64,000 nucleotides of DNA, taken from contig NC_090319.1 in NCBI RefSeq assembly GCF_040869045.1, positions 285,669,693-285,733,692 of the forward strand. Reading direction: 5' to 3'. Each line of letters starts with the position of its first letter. The stretch's first letter is position 1. Positions 35,110 to 46,100 of the stretch are shown here, in pieces. The DNA comes from Eurosta solidaginis (lineage: Eukaryota; Arthropoda; Insecta; Diptera; Tephritidae). The position numbers were made by a program, and so were the translations under genes. The notes under the pieces are model-generated. The model did no database searches and was not told the origin of the DNA. It worked only from the letters and a program-made list of their open reading frames with translations.

Positions 35110-35733
35110 ATACCTTTCATGAAAATGAAATGGTATATTAATTTCGTCACGAAACCGAAAATTGTAAGTCCTTAAAGGAAAATAGATAGACCCACCATTA
35201 AGTATACCGAAATAATCAGGTTGAAGAGCTGAGTTGATTTAGCCATGTCCGTCTGTCCGTCTGTCCGTCTGTCTCTTTGTATGCAAACTAGTCCCTCAAT
35301 TTTTGAGATATCTTGATAAAATTTTGTGAGCGGGTGTATTTGGGTGTCCGATTAGACATTTGTCGGAACCGACCGGATCGGACCACTATAGCATATATCC
35401 TCCATACAACCGATTTTTCAGAAAAAGAGGATTTTTGTAATATCTTACCCAATTTAACAGATTGAAGCTTCAAACTTCACCATATACTTTCGTATATTGC
35501 ACGTATTGTTGCCTGAAAAAATTGATGAGATCGGTCGTATATATAGTATATATCCCATACAACCGATTGTTCAGATAAGGAACTTTTCGTAATTACTGCC
35601 CTATTTTAAGAGCTAGAGGCTTCAAATTTCAACGAATGCTTACGTATATAGCATATATTGTTGTATGAAAAAATCATAAAGATCGGTGGTATATATAGTT
35701 TATATATGGTGGTATATATAGTATATATATATA

Positions 35734-35772
<39 letters not shown>

Positions 35773-36695
35773 CAAATTTTAGCCCCATTTTAACAGCTAG
35801 AAGCTTCAAATTTCACAGAATACTTACGTATATAGCATATATTGTTGTATGAAAAAATCATAGAGATCGGTTGTATATATAGTATATATCTCATACAACC
35901 GATTGTTCAGATAAGAAACTTTTCGCAATTTCTACCCCATTTTAACAGCTATAAGCTTCAAATTTCACCGATTGCTTACATATATAGCATACATTGTTGT
36001 CTGAGAAAATCATAGAGATCGGTTGTATATATAGTATATATCTCATACAACCGATTGTTCAGATAAGATACTTTTCGCAATATCTACCCCATTTTAACAG
36101 CTATAAGCTTCAAATTTCACCGATTGCTTACGTATATAGTATGTATTGTTGTGTCAAAAAATCATAGAGATCGGTGATATATATAATATATATATGATGG
36201 TATATATAGTATATATATATATAGTATATATATTTTTTTTTGCGATTTCTGCCTCATTTTAACAGCTATAAGCTTCAAATTTCACCAAATGCTAACTGTA
36301 TAGCATATATTGTTGTCTGAAAAAATCATTGAGATCGGTGGTATATATAGTATATATCTCATACAACCGTTTGTTCAGATAAGAAACTGTGCGCAATTTC
36401 TGCCCCTTTTTAACAGTTAGACGCTTCAAATTTCACCATATGCTTACGTATATAGCATATATTTTTGTTTGAAAAAATCATAGAGATCGGTGGTATATAT
36501 ATTATATACCTCATATAAACTCTAATTTTTGCCCCCTTTTTACGGCTAGAAGCTTCAGAATTCATCAAATTTCATCAAATAGTTACGTTTACGTCATATA
36601 TTGTTGAAATACGTGATTCGTAGTCATAGTTTTTACACGCAGACCACAAAAAACCTAAAACTTTTCATCCTCACACAAAGTACCTACCTGTTTTT
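35110..36695 (-). mobile_element. Family-2 tandem-repeat element, copy 1
   Basis: Begins with ATACCTTTCATGAA, then a GTCCGTCTGTCCG microsatellite (35248-35272), then about seven units of ~155 bp sharing CATACAACCGATTGTTCAGA, TTTTAACAGCTA.AAGCTTC and TTACGTATATAGCATATATT. TA-dinucleotide tracts expand within units at 35700-35770 and 36175-36232. The hairpin end is missing because copy 2 starts abruptly at 36696. The architecture matches the DINE-like family, but the sequence is different. Strand is set so that the hairpin end is at the right. Confidence 0.78.
35700..35770. repeat. (TA)n-rich microsatellite
   Basis: GTATATATAG repeats followed by a pure TA run of more than 30 bp inside a family-2 unit. 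Confidence 0.9.
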
Positions 36696-37624
36696 ATACC
36701 TTTCATGAAAATCAAATGGTATATTAATTTCGTCACGAAACCGAAAATTGTAAGTCCTTAAAGGAAAATAGGTTGACCCACCATTAAGTACATACATAGT
36801 ATATATCTCCTACAACCGATTGTTCAGATAAGAAACTTTGCGCAATTTCTGCCCCGTTTTAACAGCTAGAAGCTTCAAATTTCACAAAATGCATACGTAT
36901 ATAGCATATATTGTTGTCTGAAAAAATCATAGAGATCGGTTGTATATATAGTATATATCTCATACAACCGATTGTTCAGATAAGAAACTTTTCGCAATTT
37001 CTACCCCATTTTAACAGCTATTCGCTTCAAATTTCACTGATTGCTTACGTGTATAGCATATATTGATATCTGAAAAAATCATTGAGATCGGTGGTATACA
37101 TAGTATATATCTCATACAACCGATTGTTCAGATAAGAAACTTTGCGCAATTTCTGCCTCGTTTTAACAGCTAGAAGCTTCAAATTTCACAAAATGCTTAC
37201 GTATATAGCATATATTGTTGTCTGAAAAAATCATAGAGATCGGTGGTATATATATTATATACTTCATATAAACTGCCATTTTTGCCCCTTTTTTACGGCT
37301 ACAAGCTTCAAAATTCATCAAATTTCATCAAATAGTTACGTTTACGTCATATATGTTTGAAATACGTGATTCGTAGTCATAGTTTTTACATGCAGACCAC
37401 AAAAAACGTGAAGCTTTGCATCCTCGCACAGATTCCTACCTGTTTTTTATTTTATATTTATCTTAAAAATCGTTAAGGTATGTAGATCTGTTCACTATAT
37501 ATTTCTTATCTTATACATCCGATTATTCGAAGATTACGAGCGGGATAAGATTATTGTTCAGCCCCATTCATGAAAGGTATGAAGTCTTCGGCACAGCCGA
37601 AGACAGTCCCGTTTTTACTTGTTT
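36696..37624 (-). mobile_element. Family-2 tandem-repeat element, copy 2 with hairpin end
   Basis: ATACCTTTCATGAA (36696-36709) has its exact inverted complement TTCATGAAAGGTAT at 37567-37580. A perfect hairpin with a 9-bp stem (GTCTTCGGC/GCCGAAGAC) and 3-nt loop occupies 37584-37604, 20 bp before the TTACTTGT end. Three ~155-bp units lie between. No coding capacity. Confidence 0.82.
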
Positions 37625-38854
37625 TAAGTTGTAAACGCGCCTACACAACATCGAGCATAGCTGCTACTTTCTGGCTAAAATCTAAAAATATCCAACCGAA
37701 AGGAGTTCAATATTTGCAGACAAACTGACGCACAATAAAACCAATAAAAGTGCCGATTAAGTATTTTCGATATGTGGTCGGCTTTAAATAGAAACTGAAT
37801 TTAACTGGGAGCTCTTTGTACTAATTTTAGGCAATGCAGTCATCAGCATTGGAGTAGAAGCGGAGCAGCAGTCGGTGCAATTTATGAGTCATGAAATAAT
37901 TCAAAAAATAACCGAATACGTCTGAGGATTGTGCACGTATGTGTATGTGTATGTACATAGGTTCGTATGCTAATCCCACTCAGCATTTAGGTGATTCAAT
38001 TTTGAATTTCCCTACATATCAATACAATTTGATTACTCTTTCTGACTAAATAATGAGTTATCATACAATTGAACAAAAGAAATAATGAAATATGAATACT
38101 TTTGATGATGAAAAACTAAAAAGCATTTTTCAATCACATTTTGGAATCATATTTGAATCAAATGTGTTTACTATAGGTGATCAAAATGTATAATTATTTT
38201 TCATTCAGCTTTCTGAATCTTTTATGGATATATTTGCTGACTGAATAATGAATTTTATACTTGTTGAAATTTTAGTTTTCATTGAAAATTTTATTTTTTT
38301 CACATACACATATTTTTTCAATCATGAAGCTAAGAAAAAATATATAAAAAGTTTATTATTTATGCAAAAGATATTCTTCAAGACAAAAATAATGTAATGC
38401 TGTTCGTGAACGAAGATTTCCCCAATCATTTCTCCCCTTCAGCTTCCCAGAAAATACATAATGATTGGACAATACATAGGTTGTGAGCTATTTGAACCCC
38501 AGGTAAGTGAAACTATCTTGACATACCTGGATACGGCTTCAACATCCCGTATCGTATCCGTGTTTTAAGAAGCAGACGATAATGCTGATGTTGGATGTTG
38601 TAGTCGCAGGTGTATATCGGTCAAGTTTGTTTGCGAGGTAGCTGTGGTTCGAATAGCTCACTTTCGCATGCTTTCTTCCCCTGATGAAGTAAGATTTCTA
38701 TGAAGTATTTTATTTTGAATGAGATATGAAGAATAAATGCATTATAATGGCATTCAAAAATGATTCAAAAATCTCAACCAAAACGTTTGAAATATATTCA
38801 CCAATATGACCAGAAAATGACTGTGAAAGCAGTCAAATATTACTCTAAAACAAC
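37625..38854. other. No gene recognised
   Basis: AT-rich sequence. No transposon ends or protein domains recognised. Confidence 0.4.
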
Positions 38855-38863
38855 TAAAGCTCA

Positions 38864-39219
38864 CCGTGGTGTGATGGTAGCGTGCTCCGCCTACCACACC
38901 GTATGCCCTGGGTTCGCACCCCACGCAAAGCAATATCAACATTTTAGAAATAAGGTTTTTAAATTAGAAGAAAATTTGTATAAGCGGGGTCGCCCCTCGG
39001 CAGTGTTTGGCAAGCGCTCCGGGTGTATTTCTGCCATGAAAAGCTCTCAGTGAAAACTCATCTGCCTTGCAGATGCCGTTCGGAGTCGGCATAAAACATG
39101 TAGGTCCCGTCCGGCCAATTTGTAGGGAAAATGAAGAGGAGCACGACGCAAATTGGAAGAGAAGCTCGGTCTTAGATCTCTTCGGAGGTTACCGCGCCTT
39201 ACATTTATTTTTATTTAAT
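38864..39219 (+). mobile_element. tRNA-derived SINE, copy 3, with target duplication
   Basis: A full-length 356-bp copy flanked by 9-bp direct repeats TAAAGCTCA (38855-38863 and 39220-39228). It has head CCGTGGTGTGATGGTAGC, B-box-like GGGTTCGCACCCC, body, and ends CGCGCCTTACATTTATTTTT. This copy best defines the ends of the family. Confidence 0.92.
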
Positions 39220-39228
39220 TAAAGCTCA

Positions 39229-39814
39229 ATTTTACAATGATGATGTGAATAAAAAGAATTTCCAAATAGGAATCATAAATGATTATTCAAGATTTATCAC
39301 ATTTATGGTACATTATTTCCCCGACGATACGTTAATTTTCGAACAGAAAATGCTTTTAAATTTGAACGCTTTTAATCATCTTGGGGAATGATATTTAAAT
39401 ATTTTTTGGTCAAAATCTTCAAAAAATGCTGGCTGGGATTTACTTTTACATTAGTATGGTACCACTTAATTAAAAAGAAAAAAGAAATTTCACAAAAACT
39501 ATGAGGGGGAATTCAAAATGTAAGCCTAAATTAAGTGTAAGCGTAAGCGACGCGTTTGGAAGTGGCAATTTATGTGCTGTAATATAGAATTTATGTGTTT
39601 GCGTAGTATTGGTATATTGTATGGGGTAGTACAAGTTGTAGGCGTAATTGTAATCACTACACTGTAGCGTAATATATGAACAATGTAAGTTTGTGGTAGA
39701 TAATATATATATATATATCAGGCAACAAATCAGTAAATGGAAATTAATGAAGGCCGAAAAACTAATCTATGATATATAAAGGAGAAAGGTATAGGACTAA
39801 ATATAAGCAAGATA
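39229..39814. other. No gene recognised
   Basis: AT-rich sequence with a short TA tract near 39703-39717. Nothing else seen. Confidence 0.35.
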
Positions 39815-40287
39815 AAATCAGTGAGGACGAGACTACCTTCAGCTGTGCCGAAGACCTCATAACTTTCATGAATTGCGCCGAACATAAATTTGCTGAGTTG
39901 TAAAAAATTCATAAAATCTGAACAGTCAGTTCTATGAGACATATATTATATATAATATCGATCTTATTGATTTTTTTAGACAACAATATATCTGAATATT
40001 CTGTGAAATTTCAGGCCTCTTGGTGTTAAAAGGAGGAAGAAATTGCGTTAAACTTCTTTTCTCAAAAATTGGTTGTATGGAATCTATGTTATATATATTT
40101 TCGATCTTAACAATTTTTTAGAAATCAACATTTTGCGAAATTTCAATCATCTAGCAGTTAAAATGAGGAATAAATGACAAAAACTCTCTTTTTCGAAAAA
40201 TTGATCGCTTCCGACAAATGATCAATCGGATACCCAAATATACCAGTTCACCAAACATCAAGATATCTCAAAAATTGAAGTACTAGA
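39815..40287 (+). mobile_element. Family-2 element fragment
   Basis: Starts near the hairpin end (GTGAGGACGAGACT, then a degraded hairpin CTTCAGCTGTGCCGAAGACC and TAACTTTCATGAAT) and carries two units (ATCTTATTGATTTTTTTAGA, AAATTTCAGGCCTC). It stops at TCAAAAATTGAAGTACTAGA, where a GGAAA microsatellite takes the place of the GGAC tract. Confidence 0.7.
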
Positions 40288-40500
40288 AAGGGGAGGAAAG
40301 GAAAGGAAAGGAAAGGAAAGGAAAGGAAAGGAAAGGAAAGGAAGGGAAAAGAAAGGAAAGGAAAGGAACGAAAGGAAAGGAAAGGAAAGGATAGGATAGG
40401 ATAGGAAATGAAAGGAAAGGAAGGAAAGGAAAGGAAAGGAAAGGAAAGGAAAGGAAAGGGAAAGTTGGGAAAAGGAGGCAATGAAAGGAAAGATAAGGAA
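40288..40500. repeat. (GGAAA)n microsatellite
   Basis: About 200 bp of GGAAA repeats with occasional GGATA and GGAA variants. It makes long but meaningless open frames on both strands. Confidence 0.97.
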
Positions 40501-40534
40501 AGTATTTTAAACTTAATATAACTCAGGTTATCTA

Positions 40535-40870
40535 AGAGTTTTGGATTTTTTATCGACGAGTGGTCAGTTTGTAATTGAAAAGTTATTGATTTGTTATATC
40601 GTTTTGTTATCTAAAATTCCTCGATTAGTTTTCGTAAAGTTATCGACATGTTATGAAAAACCACTCGATTTGTTATTAAAAATTATTCGATTAGTTATCG
40701 AAAAGTCATCGATTAATTTTAGAAATGTTATCTATATGTTATCATAAAGTAATCAATTTAGAAGCGAAAAGTTATTGATTTGTTATCGGAGTGTTGCCGG
40801 TTTTTTATCGTTACACTATCCATTGGTAATCAAAATGTTGTCGATACTTATCGGAAGGTTTTGATTTTCT
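40535..40870 (+). repeat. Degenerate TTATCGA-rich minisatellite
   Basis: Variants of GATTTGTTATCGAAAAGTTA recur roughly every 24-30 bp. TATCG (or CGATA on the other strand) occurs repeatedly. Related arrays in the opposite orientation are at 57180-57460 and 58130-58330. Confidence 0.75.
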
Positions 40871-40873
40871 GGT

Positions 40874-40992
40874 CGGCCGTCGTGGTGTGGTGATAGCGTG
40901 ATCTTGTGTTCAAGTCCCGGACCAACCTACTTCAAAAATTTAGAAACAAGTTTATTCAATTAGAAAAAATTTTTCTAAGCGTGGTCGACCGT
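40874..40992 (+). mobile_element. tRNA-derived SINE, copy 4, left part
   Basis: GGCCGTCGTGGTGTGGTGAT head through TTTTTCTAAGCGTGGTCGACCG. Interrupted by the LOA-type element. The last 12 bases (40981-40992, GTGGTCGACCGT) are the target duplication. The head has lost about 28 bp between the A-box region and the B-box region. Confidence 0.85.
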
Positions 40993-41635
40993 GGGGGTTA
41001 AGATACTTGGCTTGGATATCATACGTGGTTCCAGGCTCTGGATCAGGGACTGGTATCAGTCCTAGACCGGCCATAGTGACGAGTTGTCACACGTGATTGG
41101 TTGTCACGTCCTGCACGAGGTGCCCCTGCTTCTACTGATAATGGCGGATCTAGAGAGGACAACTCGATAAAACCCGCACCCCTGAGTCATTGTGCCGAGC
41201 TCAGGGGAGGGAGGACCCTGTTAAGGGTCAAGATCGGTACTCAATGGTGACGAACCGGATTGTTAGGGACTTGATTTTGACTATGGATAGGAATTGATGA
41301 CTTTGGGCTGGTAGGTGCAGTATTCTGCCACCTTAGTAGGTCGGGGTGAAACCCTATCGAAATGGCTGGTAGGCTAATGCTGCACCTGCCCACGTCCCGT
41401 TAAAACCGTGGCGGGCCTCAAGGTACGTTCCGGCTCCGTCGCCGTTAAGTTGGTGGTGTAGATGCGGTTGAAGATTTTCCCGCTTTGCGTCCGGTCTGGC
41501 TCTGAACGCATTACTCATAAGGTAATGCGTCAACCCTCGCGTGGCCTCCCTGCGCAGCATAGATAACCACGGGACCGTTGAAGGGCGACTACACAATCGG
41601 CTCCGGATAGCGGCCTTGAGGGGGGACTTCTTAGA

Positions 41636-43195
41636 ATGGACACGAAGACGAATAAAAAGGAGGGTAGGAGTGACGGCGAAAGTCGTCATGGTGCGGGGGA
41701 CGCGACAGGTGCGGAGAGTGCTCCGAAGCAGGTCGCCGCCAGCCGGGAAAGCTCCCGGCGGGTCAAAAGGGCTGATCAGACGGATCAGCGCAGGGGTTTG
41801 GTTTCAAACCCCGTAGGTACGGGTAGTTCGGTTAGTGGAGGGGTGTCGAAACCGACACTCAATGTAGGCCCATATGGGGCTGTGACAGGGAAAGGCAGAG
41901 GTCCGACGAATGCGACAGAGCAGCCCAGTACTAGTAAGGAAGCCCTGTCGCGAGGAGCTTTCCCAACGGGAGCCCTGGGGTCGAAGCCTGCCGGGAAAGG
42001 TAGGCGATCGACGCCGCGTAGGAAAGCTCTGGGTGATCGGCGCTTAGCTGAGAAGATCTTGGAGCGCTACGGCGGAAGGGATGCAGCTCAGATGTCTGAA
42101 AAGCATTCCCGGACGCTGGAGTGGGCCAGGAGCGTCGTAGCTTGCGACGACCACACACCGGTGTCGAACGATGCGGGTGAGCAGCAGGGTTTGGGGGCTA
42201 TGAAGCGGCAAAGGTCGGATGAGCGGAATGCCTCAACGACAAAAAGGGCCCGAGGAGGTGGGGACGCAATTTCGTTTAGCGAAATCGCTAAACGTGCAGG
42301 CTCCATCACCCTCGGGGTCCTGGATAGGAGTAGGGAGGATGGTGCCATCTCCCGAGAGGAGTGGCCGTGGGTCGCCAGCGCCATATCAGCGGCCTATATG
42401 ACCGCTGTTATGGAGAGCCCAGGTACGCGGCCATGCTTCGAATACTCGGGGTGGTATCATGGTTTTAGACTGATTACTTGTGCTGACGAGCGGTCGGCCT
42501 GTATCTTTAAGAAAATAATTTCTTTGGTAGGAGAGGTCTGGAGGGGGGCCAGACTCGAGGCCGTGGAACGGAGGGATCTCCCCCTTCGACCGAGGGCTCG
42601 GGTGTGGTTGCCTGCCGGGCCATCTCAGCCGGAGAAAATACTCGAACTAATGCGTTACTGCAACCCGAACCTTCCGACGCATAACTGGAGGGTCCTCAGA
42701 GTAGAGGAGGCTGTTGGGCCACGTCGGCAAGTGCTGATTCTGCTAAACGCAGAGTCCACCGGTCCTCTCTCTGACACGAGGGGGGTTATCTCCTATGGCC
42801 TCGAGCGTGTGGTTCTTAAAATCTACCACGCCGATTGCAGGGGGGATGGTTCCTCTCCCACAGAGACTGTTCGGGAGGTGGAGGCGTCCGCAGGGGAGCC
42901 AGTACCCATGGTTGTGGATGCTGACTCTGCTAATTTGAACAGCGAAAGCACTGTTGACGTCCCGTCAATAGCGGGATCTGTCATCAGTGCTAGTCGTCTG
43001 GCTGATAGGGCCGAGGAGGAGCTCCTGGCCTCCGAGGGCGAATCATCGATGGCGGGATCCGTCATCAGTGTAAGTCGTCTGTTGGGGGAGGAGGAGGATC
43101 TCCTAGTCTCCGAGGGCGAAGCCGCCAAGGATGGGGTGCAGAAGAAGAAGAGTGGTGTTGATGGAAATCCGTCAAATCAATCTTCAGCATTCTAA
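41636..43195 (+). CDS. LOA-type ORF1, nucleic-acid-binding protein
   Basis: 519 codons, uninterrupted. The N-terminal ~190 residues are basic and low in predicted order (KKEGRSDGESRHG, SRRVKRADQ, GRRSTPRRKALGDRR). A folded domain at about 195-400 contains EEWPWVASAISAAYM, RARVWLPAGPSQPEKILELM, RYCNPNLPTHNWRVLRVEE and GLERVVLKIYH, which matches the DUF4780 type of domain found in ORF1 of insect non-LTR elements. The acidic C-terminus carries two related repeats (SIAGSVISASRLADRAEEEL and SMAGSVISVSRLLGEEEDL). ORF1 proteins coat the element RNA. The ATG at 41636 is the first in a frame that lacks earlier support. The end overlaps ORF2 by 35-65 bases, which suggests coupled or reinitiated translation. 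Confidence 0.88.
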   Translation: MDTKTNKKEGRSDGESRHGAGDATGAESAPKQVAASRESSRRVKRADQTDQRRGLVSNPVGTGSSVSGGVSKPTLNVGPYGAVTGKGRGPTNATEQPSTSKEALSRGAFPTGALGSKPAGKGRRSTPRRKALGDRRLAEKILERYGGRDAAQMSEKHSRTLEWARSVVACDDHTPVSNDAGEQQGLGAMKRQRSDERNASTTKRARGGGDAISFSEIAKRAGSITLGVLDRSREDGAISREEWPWVASAISAAYMTAVMESPGTRPCFEYSGWYHGFRLITCADERSACIFKKIISLVGEVWRGARLEAVERRDLPLRPRARVWLPAGPSQPEKILELMRYCNPNLPTHNWRVLRVEEAVGPRRQVLILLNAESTGPLSDTRGVISYGLERVVLKIYHADCRGDGSSPTETVREVEASAGEPVPMVVDADSANLNSESTVDVPSIAGSVISASRLADRAEEELLASEGESSMAGSVISVSRLLGEEEDLLVSEGEAAKDGVQKKKSGVDGNPSNQSSAF

Positions 43196-46100
43196 GGCGG
43201 CTTCCGCAAACTTGTTGCTCTGTCTTGAGAAAGGCGGAGTGGATATTGTCCTTGTCCAGGAGCCGTGGCTGAGTAGTAACGGCGGAAAAATTTCTGGATT
43301 AAGGACGGGAAAATTCAACACCTTGGTGCATGGGGAGGCAGGTAGGCCTAGATCCTGTGTGCTTATTAAAAAGGAATTTAAAGCTTTTATTCTCTCTAAT
43401 TTCAGCAATGCTGACGTAACCACGGTCTGCCTCGAGCGAGGCAGTAGCGAATTGTGGGTGGTCTCAGCGTATATGCCCCATGGGGACGTAACGGGACCAC
43501 CGCCTGTGATACTGGGCGAAATCACCACTGAAGCAAGGCGGAGAGGTGTTGGCGTAATCATAGGTGCCGATGCTAATGCACACCATAGCATATGGGGGAG
43601 CTCGGATACGAACACCAGAGGTGAGTCTTTATTTACTTTTATTGTAGATGAGGGACTTTGTATATGTAATAGGGGGAATGACCCGACTTTTATTACTGCG
43701 GTAAGGGAGGAGGTCTTGGACCTCACCCTGGTTAGCAGAGAACTGGAAGATCGGATATCTGGATGGAGGGTTCTCAACGAGCACTCTTTCTCTGATCACC
43801 GATATATTCAGTTCTCGGTGAATGAAGAACGTCCCGGTAAAATATCTTTTAGGAACCCTAAAAGTACCAACTGGGACTTGTATTGTAGGAAGTTGGGAGA
43901 GCTATTGCCTGAGGCGCCTATCGCTGGTTCGGACCTGTCCGAATCTGAAATAGACGATCTGGTGGAAAACTTCACCTTGGCAGGCAATAGCGCCTTTCAA
44001 CAGTCCTGCCCACTGAAAACTTACAGGGGGAAGGGCAAGCCGCCCTGGTGGTCTGATTCCCTTGACGACCTAAGAGCGTCCAGTTGGCGGCTCTTTAATA
44101 GAGCCAGGAGGAGTAGACTACCCTCGGACTGGGAGCTCTATAAGGTGAGTCTGGGGATTTATAAATATGAAATAAGGTTAGCCAAGCGGGATTCATGGCG
44201 AAGCTTCTGCGAAAACGTGGAGGGCTGCAATGAATCCGCGAGGCTTAGAAAAATACTCTCTAGGAATCCCGCCCCTCGGGGGTATCTGAGAGATGATGGT
44301 GGGGACTGGTCGATGAGTAGCGAGGAGTCCCTGAGACTTTTACTGGACAATCATTTTCCCGATGTCCCAGTTGCGCAGGGATCTTCGCTTGCGTGGTCGG
44401 CGGTTGCTGGCCATGCAGAAATGCCTGCCATCCCACTACGGGAAAGTCAAATATCCTGGGCTATAAATTCGTTCAAGCCCTTTAAGTCACCCGGTCCGGA
44501 TGGCATCATTCCTGAGCAACTTCAAAGGTCTTTAGGGATTTCCTGCCGCTGGTTGGCCATCATCTACACTAACTGCCTCAGGCTTAACTATATTCCTAGG
44601 TCGTGGCACACGGTTAGGGTCATCTTCATTCCGAAGGCCGGCAGGGGCTCTCATGTAACACCTAAGGATTTCAGGCCAATCAGTCTCTCGTCGTTTCTTC
44701 TTAAGACGCTTGAGCGGCTGATTGACCTGTACCTACGAGAAAGGATACCTGGGGGGTTACTGTCGGCTTCACAGCATGCGTACTGCAAAGGCAGATCGAC
44801 GGAAACGGCTCTCCATTCGATTGTAAAGCAAATAGAGGGGTCTCTAGAACATAAAGAGTATGCTCTGGGTGCCTTTCTAGACATCGAGGGGGCTTTTAAC
44901 AATGTTCTACCGTGGGCAATCGAAAGAGCTCTGGTGGGTTTAGGAGTCGAAGCGGCTCTGGTTGAATTTATTAGCAAACTTCTATGCGGCAGAATTGTCG
45001 CAGCGGAGTGGGGAGGAGCCATAATAAGGAGGAAGGTGTGCAGGGGCACGCCACAGGGAGGTGTCCTATCTCCTCTGCTCTGGGTTGTGGTAGTCAACGA
45101 GCTTCTTGTGGAGCTGGAAGCCAATGGCTGTCGGGTGGTTGCCTATGCAGATGACCTCGCTATCCTAGTCAGGGGCAAATTTCTGGGCACCCTGCGCGAT
45201 GTTCTGCAGGGATACCTGGATACTGTGGCTAGGTGGGCTGAATCATGTGGAGTGGCGGTCAACCCGGGAAAAACAGAATTGGTTCTTTTTACAAGGAGAT
45301 ATAAGATACCCGACTTCAGAACTCCTTCGATTGGAGGGGTACCGTTGGTACTTACTGACAGGGTTAAATATTTGGGAATTGTTCTGGACAAGAAGCTGTC
45401 CTGGAGGCCCAATGTGGAAGATAGGGCCAGGAAGGCCGCGGTTGCCTTGTACTGCTGCAGGGGGGCTATCGGAAAGAGATGGGGGCTCTCGCCAGGAGTA
45501 GTACACTGGCTTTATGAGATGGTTGTCAAACCGATTCTGCTATATGGGGTGCTGGTCTGGTGGAAAGCACTGGACACGGCGAGCACCTCCAAAATGCAAG
45601 TGTCAGTGCAACGGACGGCGCTTATCGGCATCAGTGGCGCTATGAGAACAACACCTACCTTGGCACTGAATGTCATGCTGAATATACATCCAGTAGATAT
45701 TGCGGGAAAGGCAGCCGCGGCCCAGTCGTTGGTCAGGCTTCGTGATATGGGTTATATGCTTTCTGATTTCGGACACTCTAGCCTTCTTACTAGTTTCGAC
45801 TTTATCCCGGACAGGACGGACTATTGCATGCCGGTGGCCGCTCCCTATACAACCTTCACCCCAGTCATTCCCCCGAGGGAGGAGTGGAGAAGAGGAATTA
45901 TCTGGGGCATGGGACCGGTTAACTTGTTCACGGATGGGTCGAAGTTGGACGGAAAGGTTGGCGGGGGGGTCTTTTGTCAAGAGCTAAATGTAAGCCGCAA
46001 GTTTAAGTTGGCTGATCACTGCAGTGTATTCCAAGCGGAAGTTGCTGCGATTAAGGATGCGGTGGATGAAATGCTATCCAGCGCTACTACGGTTAGGGAA

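Noticed and set aside
40248..40481. Long minus-strand open frame rich in FPFLSFP
   Set aside because: Pure by-product of the GGAAA microsatellite.
43184..45980. Several minus-strand frames (up to 197 codons) across the LOA ORF2
   Set aside because: Antisense shadows in GC-rich coding sequence. No motifs or start context.
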